Part shown: positions 1-8,039 of the stretch, one piece after another
Position numbering within the stretch: position 1 is the stretch's first letter
Layout: every line of letters begins with the position of its first letter
Assembly (NCBI RefSeq): GCF_018130545.1
Contig: NZ_JAFCKF010000005.1
Coordinates: 310,001 to 374,000, forward strand
Source: Bradyrhizobium tropiciagri
GTDB lineage: Bacteria > Pseudomonadota > Alphaproteobacteria > Rhizobiales > Xanthobacteraceae
Reading direction: 5' to 3'
DNA: 64,000 bases
Made by a program: the position numbers and the translations under genes
The notes under the pieces: model-generated
Database searches by the model: none
What the model was told of the DNA's origin: nothing
Seen by the model: the letters and a program-made list of their open reading frames with translations, nothing else

Positions 1-700
1 GCACGAAGAAGTCGGTGTCGTTCATGCCGAGCGGCTGGAAGATGCGCTCCTTCAGGAATTGCTCGAACGGCTGGCCTGAGATCTTGCCGACGAGATAGCC
101 GAGCACGTCGGTCGAGACCGAGTAATTCCAGGCCTCGCCCGGCGAGAACTCCAGCGGGATCTTGGCCAGGTCCTCGATCATGCCGTCGAGCGTGCCGGCC
201 TTGATGACCTCGCCGATCTTCTTCTCGCGATAGGCGGCGTCGACATTGGAGCGCTGCTGGAAGCCGTAGGTGAGGCCCGAGGTGTGGCGCAACAGGTCGA
301 CGATCTGCATCGGCCGGGTCGGCGGACGGGTCAGGAAGGCGGGCGCGTTGCCGGCGACGAACACGCCGAGGTTCTTCCATTCCGGAATGTATTTCGCGAC
401 CGGCTCGTCGAGCGCGACCTTGCCTTCCTCGACCAGCATCATGAAGGCGACCGACGTGATCGGCTTGGTCATCGAATAGATGCGGAAGATGGTGTCGTCC
501 TTGACCGGCACCTTGCGTTCGAGATCGGCAAAGCCCTGGACCGTGGAATGCACGATCTTGCCGCGGCGGTAGATCAGGACCTGGGTGCCGGGAAAGCGGC
601 CGGCATCGATATAGCGGCTCTTCAGATGCGCTTCGAGGCGGTTCAGCGCAGTGGTCGACATTCCCGCGGATTCGGGCGAGGCAGGCGTGGGGGCTAACAT
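1..700 (-). CDS. Serine hydrolase, class C beta-lactamase-like (partial)
   Basis: The gene reads leftward from an ATG at 698-700 and runs off the window start, so about 233 N-terminal residues are visible. The SxxK nucleophile motif SMTK follows the segment FRIYS, and a NYSVSTD segment matches the second active-site tyrosine region of class C beta-lactamase and EstB-like esterases. No clear signal peptide is seen. Such enzymes hydrolyse esters, lactones or beta-lactams through an acyl-serine. Here an esterase or transesterase role is more likely than antibiotic resistance, but the substrate cannot be inferred. It is divergent from the hydroxyquinol dioxygenase at 847, with about 146 bases between the starts. 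The KTG box lies outside the window. Confidence 0.85.
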   Translation of the reverse strand, partial: MLAPTPASPESAGMSTTALNRLEAHLKSRYIDAGRFPGTQVLIYRRGKIVHSTVQGFADLERKVPVKDDTIFRIYSMTKPITSVAFMMLVEEGKVALDEPVAKYIPEWKNLGVFVAGNAPAFLTRPPTRPMQIVDLLRHTSGLTYGFQQRSNVDAAYREKKIGEVIKAGTLDGMIEDLAKIPLEFSPGEAWNYSVSTDVLGYLVGKISGQPFEQFLKERIFQPLGMNDTDFFV

Positions 701-846
701 CGGGCGTTTCTCCGGCTGGCAAGGCAGCCTTGATAGCCGAAAAGTGTCTGTTTCACCAACCGGCTGCTGCTTACCGGCGCAGGGCCGGTGGTGTAGGCTC
801 GCGCCCGCAATCGCGCCCCAAAAAGGGCTTCAAGGGAAACGCCGAG

Positions 847-1761
847 ATGACCCAGTTCAACGAAACCGAGCTCACCGCCGCCGTCATCCGCAGCTTCGAC
901 CAGACGCCCGATCCCAGGGCCAAGTTCCTGCTGCAGGAACTGGTGAAGTCGCTGCACGATTATGTGCGCAGGACCGATCTGACTTTCGAGGAGTGGGACC
1001 ACGCGATCGGCTTCCTGACCCGCACCGGGCAGAAGTGCACCGACATCCGCCAGGAATTCATCCTGCTGTCCGACGTGCTCGGCGTGTCGATGCTGGTCGA
1101 TGCGGTCAACCACCGGGATCGCGACGGCGCCACCGAGACCACCGTGCTCGGCCCGTTCTATGTCGGCGAGCACAAGGTGACGCCGCACGGCACCGACATC
1201 TCTGCGAGCCTGCCCGGCGAGCGCATGTTCGTGCAAAGCCGCGTCACCGATCTCGGCGGCAAGCCGCTCGCCAATGTGCCGGTCGATATCTGGCACGCGG
1301 ACGACGACGGATTCTATGACTCGCAAAAGCCGAGCTATGCCACCGAAGGTCCGTCGTCGCGGGCGCGCTTCATCACCGATGCCGACGGCCGCTTCTTCTT
1401 CCGCACCATCGTGCCGTGCAGCTATCCGATCCCGACCGACGGCCCGGTCGGGCAGATGATCACGCAGACCAACCGTCACCCGATGCGGCCGGCGCATGTG
1501 CACTTCCTGGTCAATGCCAAGGGCTACGAGCCGTTGATCACGCATGTGTTCGTCGAAGGCGACAAGTACATCGACTCCGATGTCGTGTTCGGCGTGAAGG
1601 ACGAACTGATCGCCAAGGTCGAGCGGCGCACCGATCCCGTGATGCCCGACGGCCAGCGATCGGATGCGCCGTGGAGCCTGATGACCTACGAATTCCACGT
1701 GAAGCCCGGTGGCGGAATGGCGCCTGCGCCACTCGGCACCAAGGTCACCGAAGACGCCTGA
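847..1761 (+). CDS. Intradiol dioxygenase, hydroxyquinol 1,2-dioxygenase family (copy 1)
   Basis: The product has 304 residues and would ring-open hydroxyquinol (or catechol) between the hydroxyls, giving maleylacetate. The N-terminal dioxygenase helical domain spans about 1-100. The non-haem Fe(III) ligands are all present: Tyr157 in DGFYDSQ, Tyr193 in SYPIPTDGPVG, and His217 and His219 in RPAHVHF. The ATG at 847 is chosen because an AAGGGAAAC ribosome site precedes it and because homology begins there; the open frame extends further upstream. It closely resembles the second copy at 12263-13120 but lacks reductase, decarboxylase or transporter neighbours. It stands alone between a serine hydrolase and the nitrate-type importer. 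The family call is firm; the substrate is inferred. Confidence 0.9.
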   Translation: MTQFNETELTAAVIRSFDQTPDPRAKFLLQELVKSLHDYVRRTDLTFEEWDHAIGFLTRTGQKCTDIRQEFILLSDVLGVSMLVDAVNHRDRDGATETTVLGPFYVGEHKVTPHGTDISASLPGERMFVQSRVTDLGGKPLANVPVDIWHADDDGFYDSQKPSYATEGPSSRARFITDADGRFFFRTIVPCSYPIPTDGPVGQMITQTNRHPMRPAHVHFLVNAKGYEPLITHVFVEGDKYIDSDVVFGVKDELIAKVERRTDPVMPDGQRSDAPWSLMTYEFHVKPGGGMAPAPLGTKVTEDA

Positions 1762-1910
1762 TCGGCATCCTCCAAACCGTCTGCTCAATTTTTGTGCGTC
1801 GCGCAACAATTGAGCGAATCGCAAATTTTGGGTGCGCGCGAAAGACCCGCGCGCGCTGCGACAAATTGCGCAAAACATTGCAATAAAGCCGATTTTTGCA
1901 CTGCGGTAGC

Positions 1911-1926
1911 TTGGCATAAGGCTTGA
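1911..1926 (+). promoter_or_regulatory. Possible sigma-54 (-24/-12) promoter
   Basis: The sequence TTGGCATAAGGCTTGA fits the spacing of the sigma-54 consensus TGGCAC-N5-TTGC. It deviates at the last base of TGGCAC (T for C) and at the -12 element (TTGA for TTGC). Nitrogen-regulated promoters in alphaproteobacteria often use sigma-54 with NtrC, and the next gene is a nitrate-type binding protein. The match is imperfect, so this is tentative. Confidence 0.35.
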
Positions 1927-2033
1927 ATAGTCAAATGCCGACGCCAATGAAGCCGTCCCTCGAGGCCACCCCATCGGATTTCTGACGCCGCCAGTCCGGG
2001 CCTCCCCGGTGCATGCCCTTTTGCGCCCTGCGC

Positions 2034-2064
2034 GCGTCGCCACCCGACGGGAGGTGCTCGACGC
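2034..2064 (+). promoter_or_regulatory. Leader hairpin upstream of the importer
   Basis: GCGTCG at 2034-2039 pairs with CGACGC at 2059-2064, and an inner CACC/GGTG pair closes a loop of about eight bases. It sits 40 bases before the start codon of the binding protein and would be transcribed from the upstream promoter. No U-tract follows, so it is not an obvious intrinsic terminator. Its function is unknown. Confidence 0.3.
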
Positions 2065-2104
2065 ACAGACGCAACACTGCAACGCAACGACGCAAAGGAC
2101 ACCG

Positions 2105-3415
2105 ATGACCAAGCCCAGCAACACGCCCCCGAGCCGTGCGATCAGCCGTCGCCGCCTGCTGAAGGCAACCAGTGGCGCCGCCGCGTTGCTCGCCGCTGCC
2201 AAGCTCAACTTTCCCGCTGGTGCATTCGCGCAAGGTACGGGCCCCGAGGTGAAGGGCGCCAAGCTCGGCTTCATCGCGCTGACCGATGCCTCGCCGTTGT
2301 TCGTCGCCAAGGAGAAGGGCATCTTCGCCAAATACGGCATGCCCGACGTCGAGGTGCAGAAGCAGGCCTCGTGGGGCACTACGCGCGACAACCTGGTGCT
2401 TGGCTCCGAGGGCAACGGCATCGACGGCGCGCATATCCTGACCCCGATGCCGTATTTGATCTCGGCCGGCAAGGTGACGCAGAACAATCAGCCGACGCCG
2501 ATGTACATCATGGCGCGGCTCAACCTGAACGGCCAGTGCATCTCGGTCGCCAAGGAATATGCCGATCTCAAGGTCGGCATCGACACCACGCCGTTCAAGG
2601 CGGCGCTGGAGAAGAAGAAGGCCTCCGGCAAGGCGGTGAAGGCCGCGATGACCTTCCCCGGCGGCACGCATGATCTCTGGATCCGCTACTGGCTCGCCGC
2701 CGGCGGCATCGACCCCGACAAGGACATCGAGACCATCGTGGTGCCGCCGCCGCAGATGGTGGCCAACATGAAGGTCGGCACGATGGACTGCTTCTGCGTC
2801 TGCGAGCCGTGGAATCTGCAGCTGATCCACCAGGACATCGGTTACACCGCGATCACGACCGGCGAGCTCTGGGACAAGCATCCGGAGAAGTCGTTCGGCC
2901 TGCGCGCGGCCTGGGTCGACAAGAACCCGAAGGCAGCAAAGGCGCTGCTGATGGCGGTCATGGAAGCCCAGCAGTGGTGCGAGAAGATGGAGAACCGCGA
3001 GGAGACCGCGGCGATCTGCGCCAAGCGGCAGTGGATCAACTGCCCGGTCGAGGACATCACCGACCGCATGAAGGGCAAGTTCGACTACGGCACCGGCCGC
3101 GTGGTCGAGAACTCGCCGCAGCAGATGCGGTTCTGGAAGGACAACGCGTCCTATCCCTATCAGAGCCACGACCTCTGGTTCCTCACCGAAGACATCCGCT
3201 GGGGCAAGTATGAGGCGGGTTTCGACACCAAGGCGCTGATCGCCAAGGTGAACCGCGAGGATCTCTGGAAGGAGGCCGCAAAGGAGCTCGGCGTGTCCGA
3301 CATTCCGGCTTCCACCTCGCGCGGCAAGGAGACCTTCTTCGACGGCAAGGTGTTCGATCCGGAGAATCCCGCCGCCTATCTGAAGTCGCTGTCCATCAAG
3401 CGCGTCGACGTCTGA
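2105..3415 (+). CDS. nrtA: ABC transporter substrate-binding protein, NrtA/CmpA-like
   Basis: The protein has 436 residues and an N-terminal twin-arginine signal (SRRRLLKA), then an alanine-rich core and a likely cut after AFA. It is thus exported folded to the periplasm. The mature part has the features of the nitrate/bicarbonate-binding family: ADASPLF-like LTDASPLFVAKEKG near the start, and long segments such as TFPGGTHDLWIRYW and KVGTMDCFCVCEPWN. Nitrate is the family's usual ligand, with nitrite or cyanate as alternatives. The ATG at 2105 is preceded by AAAGGA. A permease and an ATPase follow in order, making a complete importer. No nitrate reductase gene lies in the window. Confidence 0.85.
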   Translation: MTKPSNTPPSRAISRRRLLKATSGAAALLAAAKLNFPAGAFAQGTGPEVKGAKLGFIALTDASPLFVAKEKGIFAKYGMPDVEVQKQASWGTTRDNLVLGSEGNGIDGAHILTPMPYLISAGKVTQNNQPTPMYIMARLNLNGQCISVAKEYADLKVGIDTTPFKAALEKKKASGKAVKAAMTFPGGTHDLWIRYWLAAGGIDPDKDIETIVVPPPQMVANMKVGTMDCFCVCEPWNLQLIHQDIGYTAITTGELWDKHPEKSFGLRAAWVDKNPKAAKALLMAVMEAQQWCEKMENREETAAICAKRQWINCPVEDITDRMKGKFDYGTGRVVENSPQQMRFWKDNASYPYQSHDLWFLTEDIRWGKYEAGFDTKALIAKVNREDLWKEAAKELGVSDIPASTSRGKETFFDGKVFDPENPAAYLKSLSIKRVDV

Positions 3416-3482
3416 GCCGAGCCCCCGTTAGGGCCGCGCTTTCCTGCGCGGCCCGTCGCCCGACCACGGAGATACTTTGTCA

Positions 3483-4385
3483 ATGTCGATGCCTGCCATG
3501 AAGACCGAGATGTTGGAGGTTGCGATCTCGCCAGCCGTTGCTGCGGCGCCGGTCGTGACCATGACGCCGAAGCGCGCGCCGCGCGCCGAGCGATACGCCA
3601 GGATGGCGAAGGAGAGCGCGGCGCGCGTGGTGCCGCCGCTGATCGTGGTTGCGCTGCTGCTCGTGGTGTGGGAGCTGATCTGCCGGCGCGCCGGCTCCAG
3701 CCTGCCGCCGCCGTCAAAGGTGTTCAAGGACACCAGGGAGCTGATCCTGGATCCGTTCTTCGACAATGGAGGCATCGACAAGGGCCTGTTCTGGCACCTC
3801 TCCGCCAGCCTGCAGCGCGTTGCCTACGGCTATTCGCTGGCGGCGATCGCCGGCATCGCGCTCGGCACGCTGGTCGGACAATCAGTCTGGGCGATGCGCG
3901 GGCTGGATCCGCTGTTCCAGATTTTGCGGACGATTCCGCCGCTGGCCTGGCTGCCGCTGTCGCTCGCCGCATTCCGCGACGGTCAGCCCTCGGCGATCTT
4001 CGTCATCTTCATCACCTCGGTGTGGCCGATCATCATCAACACCGCGGTCGGCATCCGCAACATCCCGCAGGACTACCGCAACGTCGCCGCCGTGGTGCAG
4101 CTCAATCCGCTGGAGTTCTTCACCAAGATCATGATCCCGGCGGCTGCGCCCTACATGTTCACCGGCCTGCGGATCGGCATTGGCCTGTCCTGGCTCGCGA
4201 TCGTCGCGGCTGAGATGCTGATCGGCGGCGTCGGCATCGGCTTCTTCATCTGGGATGCCTGGAATTCCTCGCACATCAGCGAAATCATCCTGGCGCTGTT
4301 CTATGTCGGCATCATCGGCTTCGTGCTCGACCGCCTGATTGCGGGGCTGGGCAGGATCGTGACCCGCGGCACCGCTGCGAACTGA
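3483..4385 (+). CDS. nrtB: Nitrate-type ABC transporter permease (NrtB-like)
   Basis: This 300-residue inner-membrane protein has several hydrophobic segments. It carries the cytoplasmic EAA-like loop of SsuC/NrtB permeases around EFFTKIMIPAAAPYMFTGLR, which contacts the ATPase. The ATG at 3483 is preferred over the in-frame TTG at 3477 because the GGAG at 3469-3472 lies at normal distance from 3483 and only four bases from 3477. It follows the binding protein by 67 bases, and the ATPase begins 10 bases downstream. It presumably forms the translocation dimer for nitrate; the ligand is inferred from the whole operon. Confidence 0.85.
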   Translation: MSMPAMKTEMLEVAISPAVAAAPVVTMTPKRAPRAERYARMAKESAARVVPPLIVVALLLVVWELICRRAGSSLPPPSKVFKDTRELILDPFFDNGGIDKGLFWHLSASLQRVAYGYSLAAIAGIALGTLVGQSVWAMRGLDPLFQILRTIPPLAWLPLSLAAFRDGQPSAIFVIFITSVWPIIINTAVGIRNIPQDYRNVAAVVQLNPLEFFTKIMIPAAAPYMFTGLRIGIGLSWLAIVAAEMLIGGVGIGFFIWDAWNSSHISEIILALFYVGIIGFVLDRLIAGLGRIVTRGTAAN

Positions 4386-4395
4386 GGGACAAGTC

Positions 4396-5190
4396 ATGCA
4401 GGCTTATCTGAAGCTCGATCACATCGACAAGATCTTCACCCGCGGCAATGCCTCCACGGAGGTGTTGAAGGACATCAACCTGACGATCGAGAAGGGCGAA
4501 TACGTCTCGATCATAGGCCATTCCGGTTGCGGGAAGTCGACCCTGCTCAACATCGTCGCCGGCCTCACCGGCGCCACCAATGGCGGCGTGCTCTTGGAGA
4601 ACCGCGAGGTCAATTCGCCGGGGCCGGATCGCGCCGTCGTGTTCCAGAACCACAGCCTGCTGCCTTGGCTGACGGTCTACGAGAACGTCAAGCTCGGCGT
4701 CGACAAGGTGTTTGCCAGGACCAAGAGCAAGGCCGGGCGCGACGCCTGGGTGATGCACAATCTGAGCCTGGTGCAGATGGCGCATGCCAAGGACAAGCGG
4801 CCGAGCGAGATCTCCGGCGGCATGAAGCAGCGCGTCGGCATCGCGCGTGCGCTCGCCATGGAACCGAAGGTGCTGCTGCTCGACGAGCCGTTCGGCGCGC
4901 TCGACGCGCTGACCCGGGCCCATCTGCAGGATTCGGTGATGGCGCTGCACCAGAAGCTCGGCAACACCATCCTGATGATCACCCACGACGTCGACGAGGC
5001 CGTGCTGCTGTCGGACCGCATCGTGATGATGACCAACGGCCCGAGCGCGCGGATCGGCGAGGTGCTCGAAGTGCCGCTGGCGCGTCCGCGCAAGCGGCTC
5101 GAACTCGCCACCAATCCCGGCTACCTGAAATGCCGGCAGCGCGTGCTCGAATTCCTCTACGAGCGCCACAGCTTCGTCGAGGCGGCATGA
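4396..5190 (+). CDS. nrtD: Nitrate-type ABC transporter ATPase (NrtD-like)
   Basis: This 264-residue cytoplasmic ATPase powers the importer. The Walker A motif GHSGCGKST is at 41-49, a Q-loop follows in VVFQNHSLLPW, the signature SGGMKQ is near 139-144, and Walker B LLLDEPFGALDA is near 159-170. An H-loop histidine is in ITHDVDEA. There is no C-terminal NrtA-like fusion of the kind seen in cyanobacterial NrtC, so the NrtD label fits better. The gene begins 10 bases after the permease. Its TGA stop at 5188-5190 is also the first part of a palindromic intergenic repeat. Confidence 0.87.
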   Translation: MQAYLKLDHIDKIFTRGNASTEVLKDINLTIEKGEYVSIIGHSGCGKSTLLNIVAGLTGATNGGVLLENREVNSPGPDRAVVFQNHSLLPWLTVYENVKLGVDKVFARTKSKAGRDAWVMHNLSLVQMAHAKDKRPSEISGGMKQRVGIARALAMEPKVLLLDEPFGALDALTRAHLQDSVMALHQKLGNTILMITHDVDEAVLLSDRIVMMTNGPSARIGEVLEVPLARPRKRLELATNPGYLKCRQRVLEFLYERHSFVEAA

Positions 5191-5261
5191 GCATGATCCG
5201 GAAAAGTGGAAGCCGGTTTTCCCGCGACAAACGCGAAGCGTTCGCGCTGAGATCATGCTCA
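5188..5261. repeat. Palindromic intergenic repeat with TGAGCATGATC ends
   Basis: The arms TGAGCATGATC (5188-5198) and GATCATGCTCA (5251-5261) are perfect reverse complements. Between them lie further self-complementary stretches, including CGCGAAGCGTTCGCG. The left arm supplies the stop codon of the ATPase gene. This type of element is common between rhizobial genes. It separates the importer from the globin and could act as an mRNA processing or stability structure. Confidence 0.75.
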
Positions 5262-5351
5262 GATGAATCAATGAGCGACCCGTCGCTCATGTGAAGTGCT
5301 TTTTCTGTCTCGCCGCAATGGCGCGGCGAGAAATCGTGCACGGAGGCACAC

Positions 5352-5777
5352 ATGACGGAAGACCAGGTCAAGCTTGTCCAGGAAACCTTCGCCAAGGTCG
5401 CGCCGATTTCGGAGCAGGCGGCGGTCATCTTCTATGACCGCCTGTTCGAGGTCGCACCGGCGGTGAAAGCGATGTTTCCCTCCGACATGACCGAGCAACG
5501 CAAGAAATTGATGGGAACGCTTGCAGTCGTCGTCAATGGGTTGAGCAATTTGCCGTCGGTGCTTCCCGCCGCGAGCGCACTGGCCAAGCGTCATGTCGGC
5601 TATGGTGCCAAGCCGGAGCATTACCCCGTGGTCGGCGGCGCGCTGTTGTGGACGCTGGAGAAGGGCCTCGGCGACGCCTGGACGCCTGACGTCGCCGCCG
5701 CATGGACCGCCGCCTACGGCACACTGTCCGGCTACATGATCTCGGAAGCCTATGGCAGCGCGCAGGCTGCGGAGTAG
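5352..5777 (+). CDS. Single-domain haemoglobin, Vitreoscilla/flavohaemoglobin type
   Basis: This 141-residue globin has no reductase domain. Key haem-pocket residues are visible: B10 Tyr28 in IFYDRLF, CD1 Phe42, a candidate E7 Gln49, and the proximal His81 in AKRHVGYG, followed by HYPVVGGAL. Such globins bind oxygen and NO and can oxidise NO to nitrate with a partner reductase. Related globins sit in bradyrhizobial nitrate-assimilation clusters, so NO protection during nitrate or nitrite metabolism is a reasonable inference. An AGGCAC-type ribosome site precedes the ATG. A repeat of about 160 bases separates it from the importer, so co-transcription is uncertain. Confidence 0.88.
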   Translation: MTEDQVKLVQETFAKVAPISEQAAVIFYDRLFEVAPAVKAMFPSDMTEQRKKLMGTLAVVVNGLSNLPSVLPAASALAKRHVGYGAKPEHYPVVGGALLWTLEKGLGDAWTPDVAAAWTAAYGTLSGYMISEAYGSAQAAE

Positions 5778-5847
5778 GGGCGAGCTGAAGACGCTACGTC
5801 GTTGCGGGGGTCCGTTCGATCCGGCCATCACCCAGGCGGATAGGTGG

Positions 5848-5869
5848 ATTGCTTCGTTGCGCTCGCAAT
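5848..5869. repeat. Short intergenic hairpin repeat (ATTGC/GCAAT)
   Basis: ATTGC at 5848-5852 pairs with GCAAT at 5865-5869 within a segment rich in TTCGTTGCGCTCGC. Sequences of this type recur between genes in Bradyrhizobium genomes. It lies between the globin and the SMP-30 gene and may act as a weak transcription barrier. Confidence 0.4.
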
Positions 5870-5921
5870 GACGCAGGCAAGCAACTAAGGTTCGCCCGTT
5901 CCGCCAACGGGTGAACCAACG

Positions 5922-6821
5922 ATGATGTACCTGGAAACGCCGCCGAAACTGATCCCGACCGAAATCTTCTCCGCCGTTCCCGCCGAATTCCGTCGCAAAG
6001 TGGCGAGCGAATGGGCCGACGCCAACCGGCCGGGCGCGGTGACCGACTGCTTCATCGAAGGGCCGTCGTTCGATGCCGACGGCAATCTCTACATCGTTGA
6101 CATTCCGTTCGGCCGCATCTTCAGGATTGCGCCCGACAAATCGTGGTCGCAGGTCGCCGAATATGACGGCTGGCCGAACGGGCTGAAGATCGACCCGATG
6201 GGCCGCATCCTGATCGCCGATTACCGGCACGGGCTGATGGAGCTCGATGCCAGGTCCGGCGCGGTCACGCCGGTGCTGCGCTCGCGGAATTCGGAATCGT
6301 TCCGCGGCTGTAACGACCTGCACATCGCCTCCAACGGCGACATCTATTTCACGGATCAGGGCCAGACCGGGCTGCACGATCCGACCGGCCGCGTCTATCG
6401 GTTGCGGGTGAACGGCGCGCTCGACTGCCTGATCGACACCGGCATCAGCCCGAACGGCCTGGTGCTCGATCCGCGTGAGGCAGTCTTATTCGTTGCGATG
6501 ACGCGCGACAATGCGGTCTGGCGCGCGCCATTGATGAAGGACGGCGGCGTCTCGAAAGTCGGGCGCTTCTGCTCGCTGTTCGGCCCCAGCGGACCCGACG
6601 GCATGACGATGGACAGCGCGGGGCGGCTGTTCGTCGCGCACGCCTCGCTCGGCCATGTCTTCGTGTTCGCGCCGAACGGCGAGTGTATCGCGCGGATCAA
6701 GTCCTGCGCCGGACAGAGTTGCACCAATGTCGCGATCGGCGGCGCCAACCGCGACCGGCTCTACATCACGGAATCGGTGACAGGTACGGTGTTGGTCGCC
6801 GACATCAGCGGGTTGGGCTAG
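5922..6821 (+). CDS. SMP-30/gluconolactonase family hydrolase
   Basis: This 299-residue protein is predicted to be a six-bladed beta-propeller of the SMP-30/LRE family, which hydrolyses sugar or aromatic lactones with a divalent metal. Family features include EGPSFDADGNLYIVDIPFGRIFRI near the start, GWPNGLKIDPMGRILIAD, SPNGLVLDP and GPDGMTMDSAGRLFVAH. Two adjacent ATGs (5922 and 5925) are possible starts and no strong ribosome site decides between them. It converges on the flavin hydroxylase, and the two stop codons overlap in CTAG at 6818-6821. The substrate is unknown. A role with the resorcylate genes is possible, but the opposite orientation gives no direct support. Confidence 0.8.
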   Translation: MMYLETPPKLIPTEIFSAVPAEFRRKVASEWADANRPGAVTDCFIEGPSFDADGNLYIVDIPFGRIFRIAPDKSWSQVAEYDGWPNGLKIDPMGRILIADYRHGLMELDARSGAVTPVLRSRNSESFRGCNDLHIASNGDIYFTDQGQTGLHDPTGRVYRLRVNGALDCLIDTGISPNGLVLDPREAVLFVAMTRDNAVWRAPLMKDGGVSKVGRFCSLFGPSGPDGMTMDSAGRLFVAHASLGHVFVFAPNGECIARIKSCAGQSCTNVAIGGANRDRLYITESVTGTVLVADISGLG

Positions 6822-8017
6822 GCGGCGACGCGCGGCTGTTCAGGGAACGGCGAGTCGTACAACCACGCGAGCTTGTCGCAGAACTGTTCGAGGCTGGTTT
6901 CGCGGATCAACTGGTTGCGCAGCAGCGCGTGTACGCCGGCGGGATGATAGACGTGGGTGCCGAGTTCGCGGGCCTGGAGCTGGACCCGCGCCGTGCGCAT
7001 CAGTCGGGCCTGCCGGTATTTTTCCAGCGCCTGCTCGAAGCGATCCGGCATCTCACCCAGTAGCTCAGCGAGCCAGACCGCGTCCTCCAGCGCCATGCAG
7101 GCGCCCTGCGCAAAGTATTGCAGCATCGGATGCGCGGCGTCGCCGAGCAGGACCACGCGGCCATCGACCCAGCGTTCGATGGGATCGCGGTCGCAGGTCA
7201 CCCATGCCTTCCAATCCCTGCCGTGGTGAATGATCGCCTTGGCGCGCGGATGGACGTCGGTAAAGCCCTCTAGCACCTCCTCATGGGTCACCGGCCTTGC
7301 GGCAAAGGCCTCCGCCGGATCGTTGTGGCAGGTGATGGCAAGGTTGAAGACCTTCCAGCCCGAGAGCGGGTAGTGCACCAGATGGCATTTGGCGCCGGCC
7401 CACAGGGTCGCGGCGTTCCAGCGCAGATCCTCCGGCATCTGCTCGGTGGGGATTACCGATCGATAGGTGGTGTGGCCTGCGATCCGCGGCGGGCCGTCAT
7501 CGACCATCTGTTGGCGGATCCGCGACCGCAGCCCGTCGGCGCCGATCAAGAGGCAGCCCTTGATGTGCTCGCCGGATTTCAGCCGCACGGTGACGGTCTC
7601 GCCGTCCTGGTCATATCCGGCCACATCGCAATCGCTGCGCAGCGTGATGCGGGGATCCGCCTCGCAGGCGCGCAGGAAGATGCCGTGCAGATCGCCGCGA
7701 TGGACCACCGCGTAGGGATTGCCGAAACGCTGGCGGAAATAGCTGGTCAGATCGATGCTGGTGATCTCCTCGGCCGAAATGGCATCCATCAACCGCAACT
7801 GGTCGATGAATACCGCGATCGAGCGGGCGGCATCGCCGAGATCGAGATGGTCGAAGGCATGGAAGGCGTTCGGGCCGAGCTGGATGCCGGCGCCGATCTC
7901 CTGATAGCGCGGCGCGCGCTCCAGCACGGTGACCTGCAATCCCTTGCGGGCCAGCGCGACCGCCGCGGCCAATCCGCCGATACCGCCGCCTGCAATGATG
8001 ATCGGATCCCTGCGCAT
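6818..8017 (-). CDS. FAD-dependent aromatic hydroxylase, candidate resorcinol 4-hydroxylase
   Basis: This 399-residue class A flavoprotein monooxygenase has the Rossmann motif IIAGGGIGGLAAAVALARKG at the N terminus, a DG motif in LLIGADGLRSRIR, and the GD motif in VVLLGDAAHPMLQYFAQGACMALEDA. It resembles 3-hydroxybenzoate 6-hydroxylases. In the Rhodococcus tsd cluster a single-component flavoprotein converts resorcinol to hydroxyquinol. That is the one step otherwise missing here, so this assignment is inferred from context. The ATG at 8017 has GGGAGAGGAC upstream, better than an earlier in-frame ATG. It lies 22 bases after the MarR gene, in one minus-strand operon. A 3-hydroxybenzoate or salicylate hydroxylase is the alternative. 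Confidence 0.82.
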   Translation of the reverse strand: MRRDPIIIAGGGIGGLAAAVALARKGLQVTVLERAPRYQEIGAGIQLGPNAFHAFDHLDLGDAARSIAVFIDQLRLMDAISAEEITSIDLTSYFRQRFGNPYAVVHRGDLHGIFLRACEADPRITLRSDCDVAGYDQDGETVTVRLKSGEHIKGCLLIGADGLRSRIRQQMVDDGPPRIAGHTTYRSVIPTEQMPEDLRWNAATLWAGAKCHLVHYPLSGWKVFNLAITCHNDPAEAFAARPVTHEEVLEGFTDVHPRAKAIIHHGRDWKAWVTCDRDPIERWVDGRVVLLGDAAHPMLQYFAQGACMALEDAVWLAELLGEMPDRFEQALEKYRQARLMRTARVQLQARELGTHVYHPAGVHALLRNQLIRETSLEQFCDKLAWLYDSPFPEQPRVAA

Positions 8018-8039
8018 GTCCTCTCCCTGAATTGTGGTT

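Larger units (their letters stand above)
1762..2104 (+). other. Intergenic leader region before the nitrate-type importer
   Basis: No gene is seen in this 343-base gap. The first half is AT-richer than the surroundings and includes an arm pair CTCAATTTTTG/CAACAATTGAG near 1785-1815. A -24/-12-like promoter lies at 1911-1926. About 180 bases of potential leader follow, with a stem GCGTCG/CGACGC at 2034-2064, and then the AAAGGA ribosome site before 2105. A long structured leader would suit control after transcription start. NasT-type antitermination is known for nitrate genes, but the paired hexaloop signature was not convincingly found. Confidence 0.4.

Noticed and set aside
694-2487. Long 597-codon minus-strand frame
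   Set aside because: It overlaps the hydroxyquinol dioxygenase and the NrtA-like gene on the opposite strand; its Arg/His-rich composition is the usual shadow of GC-rich codons.
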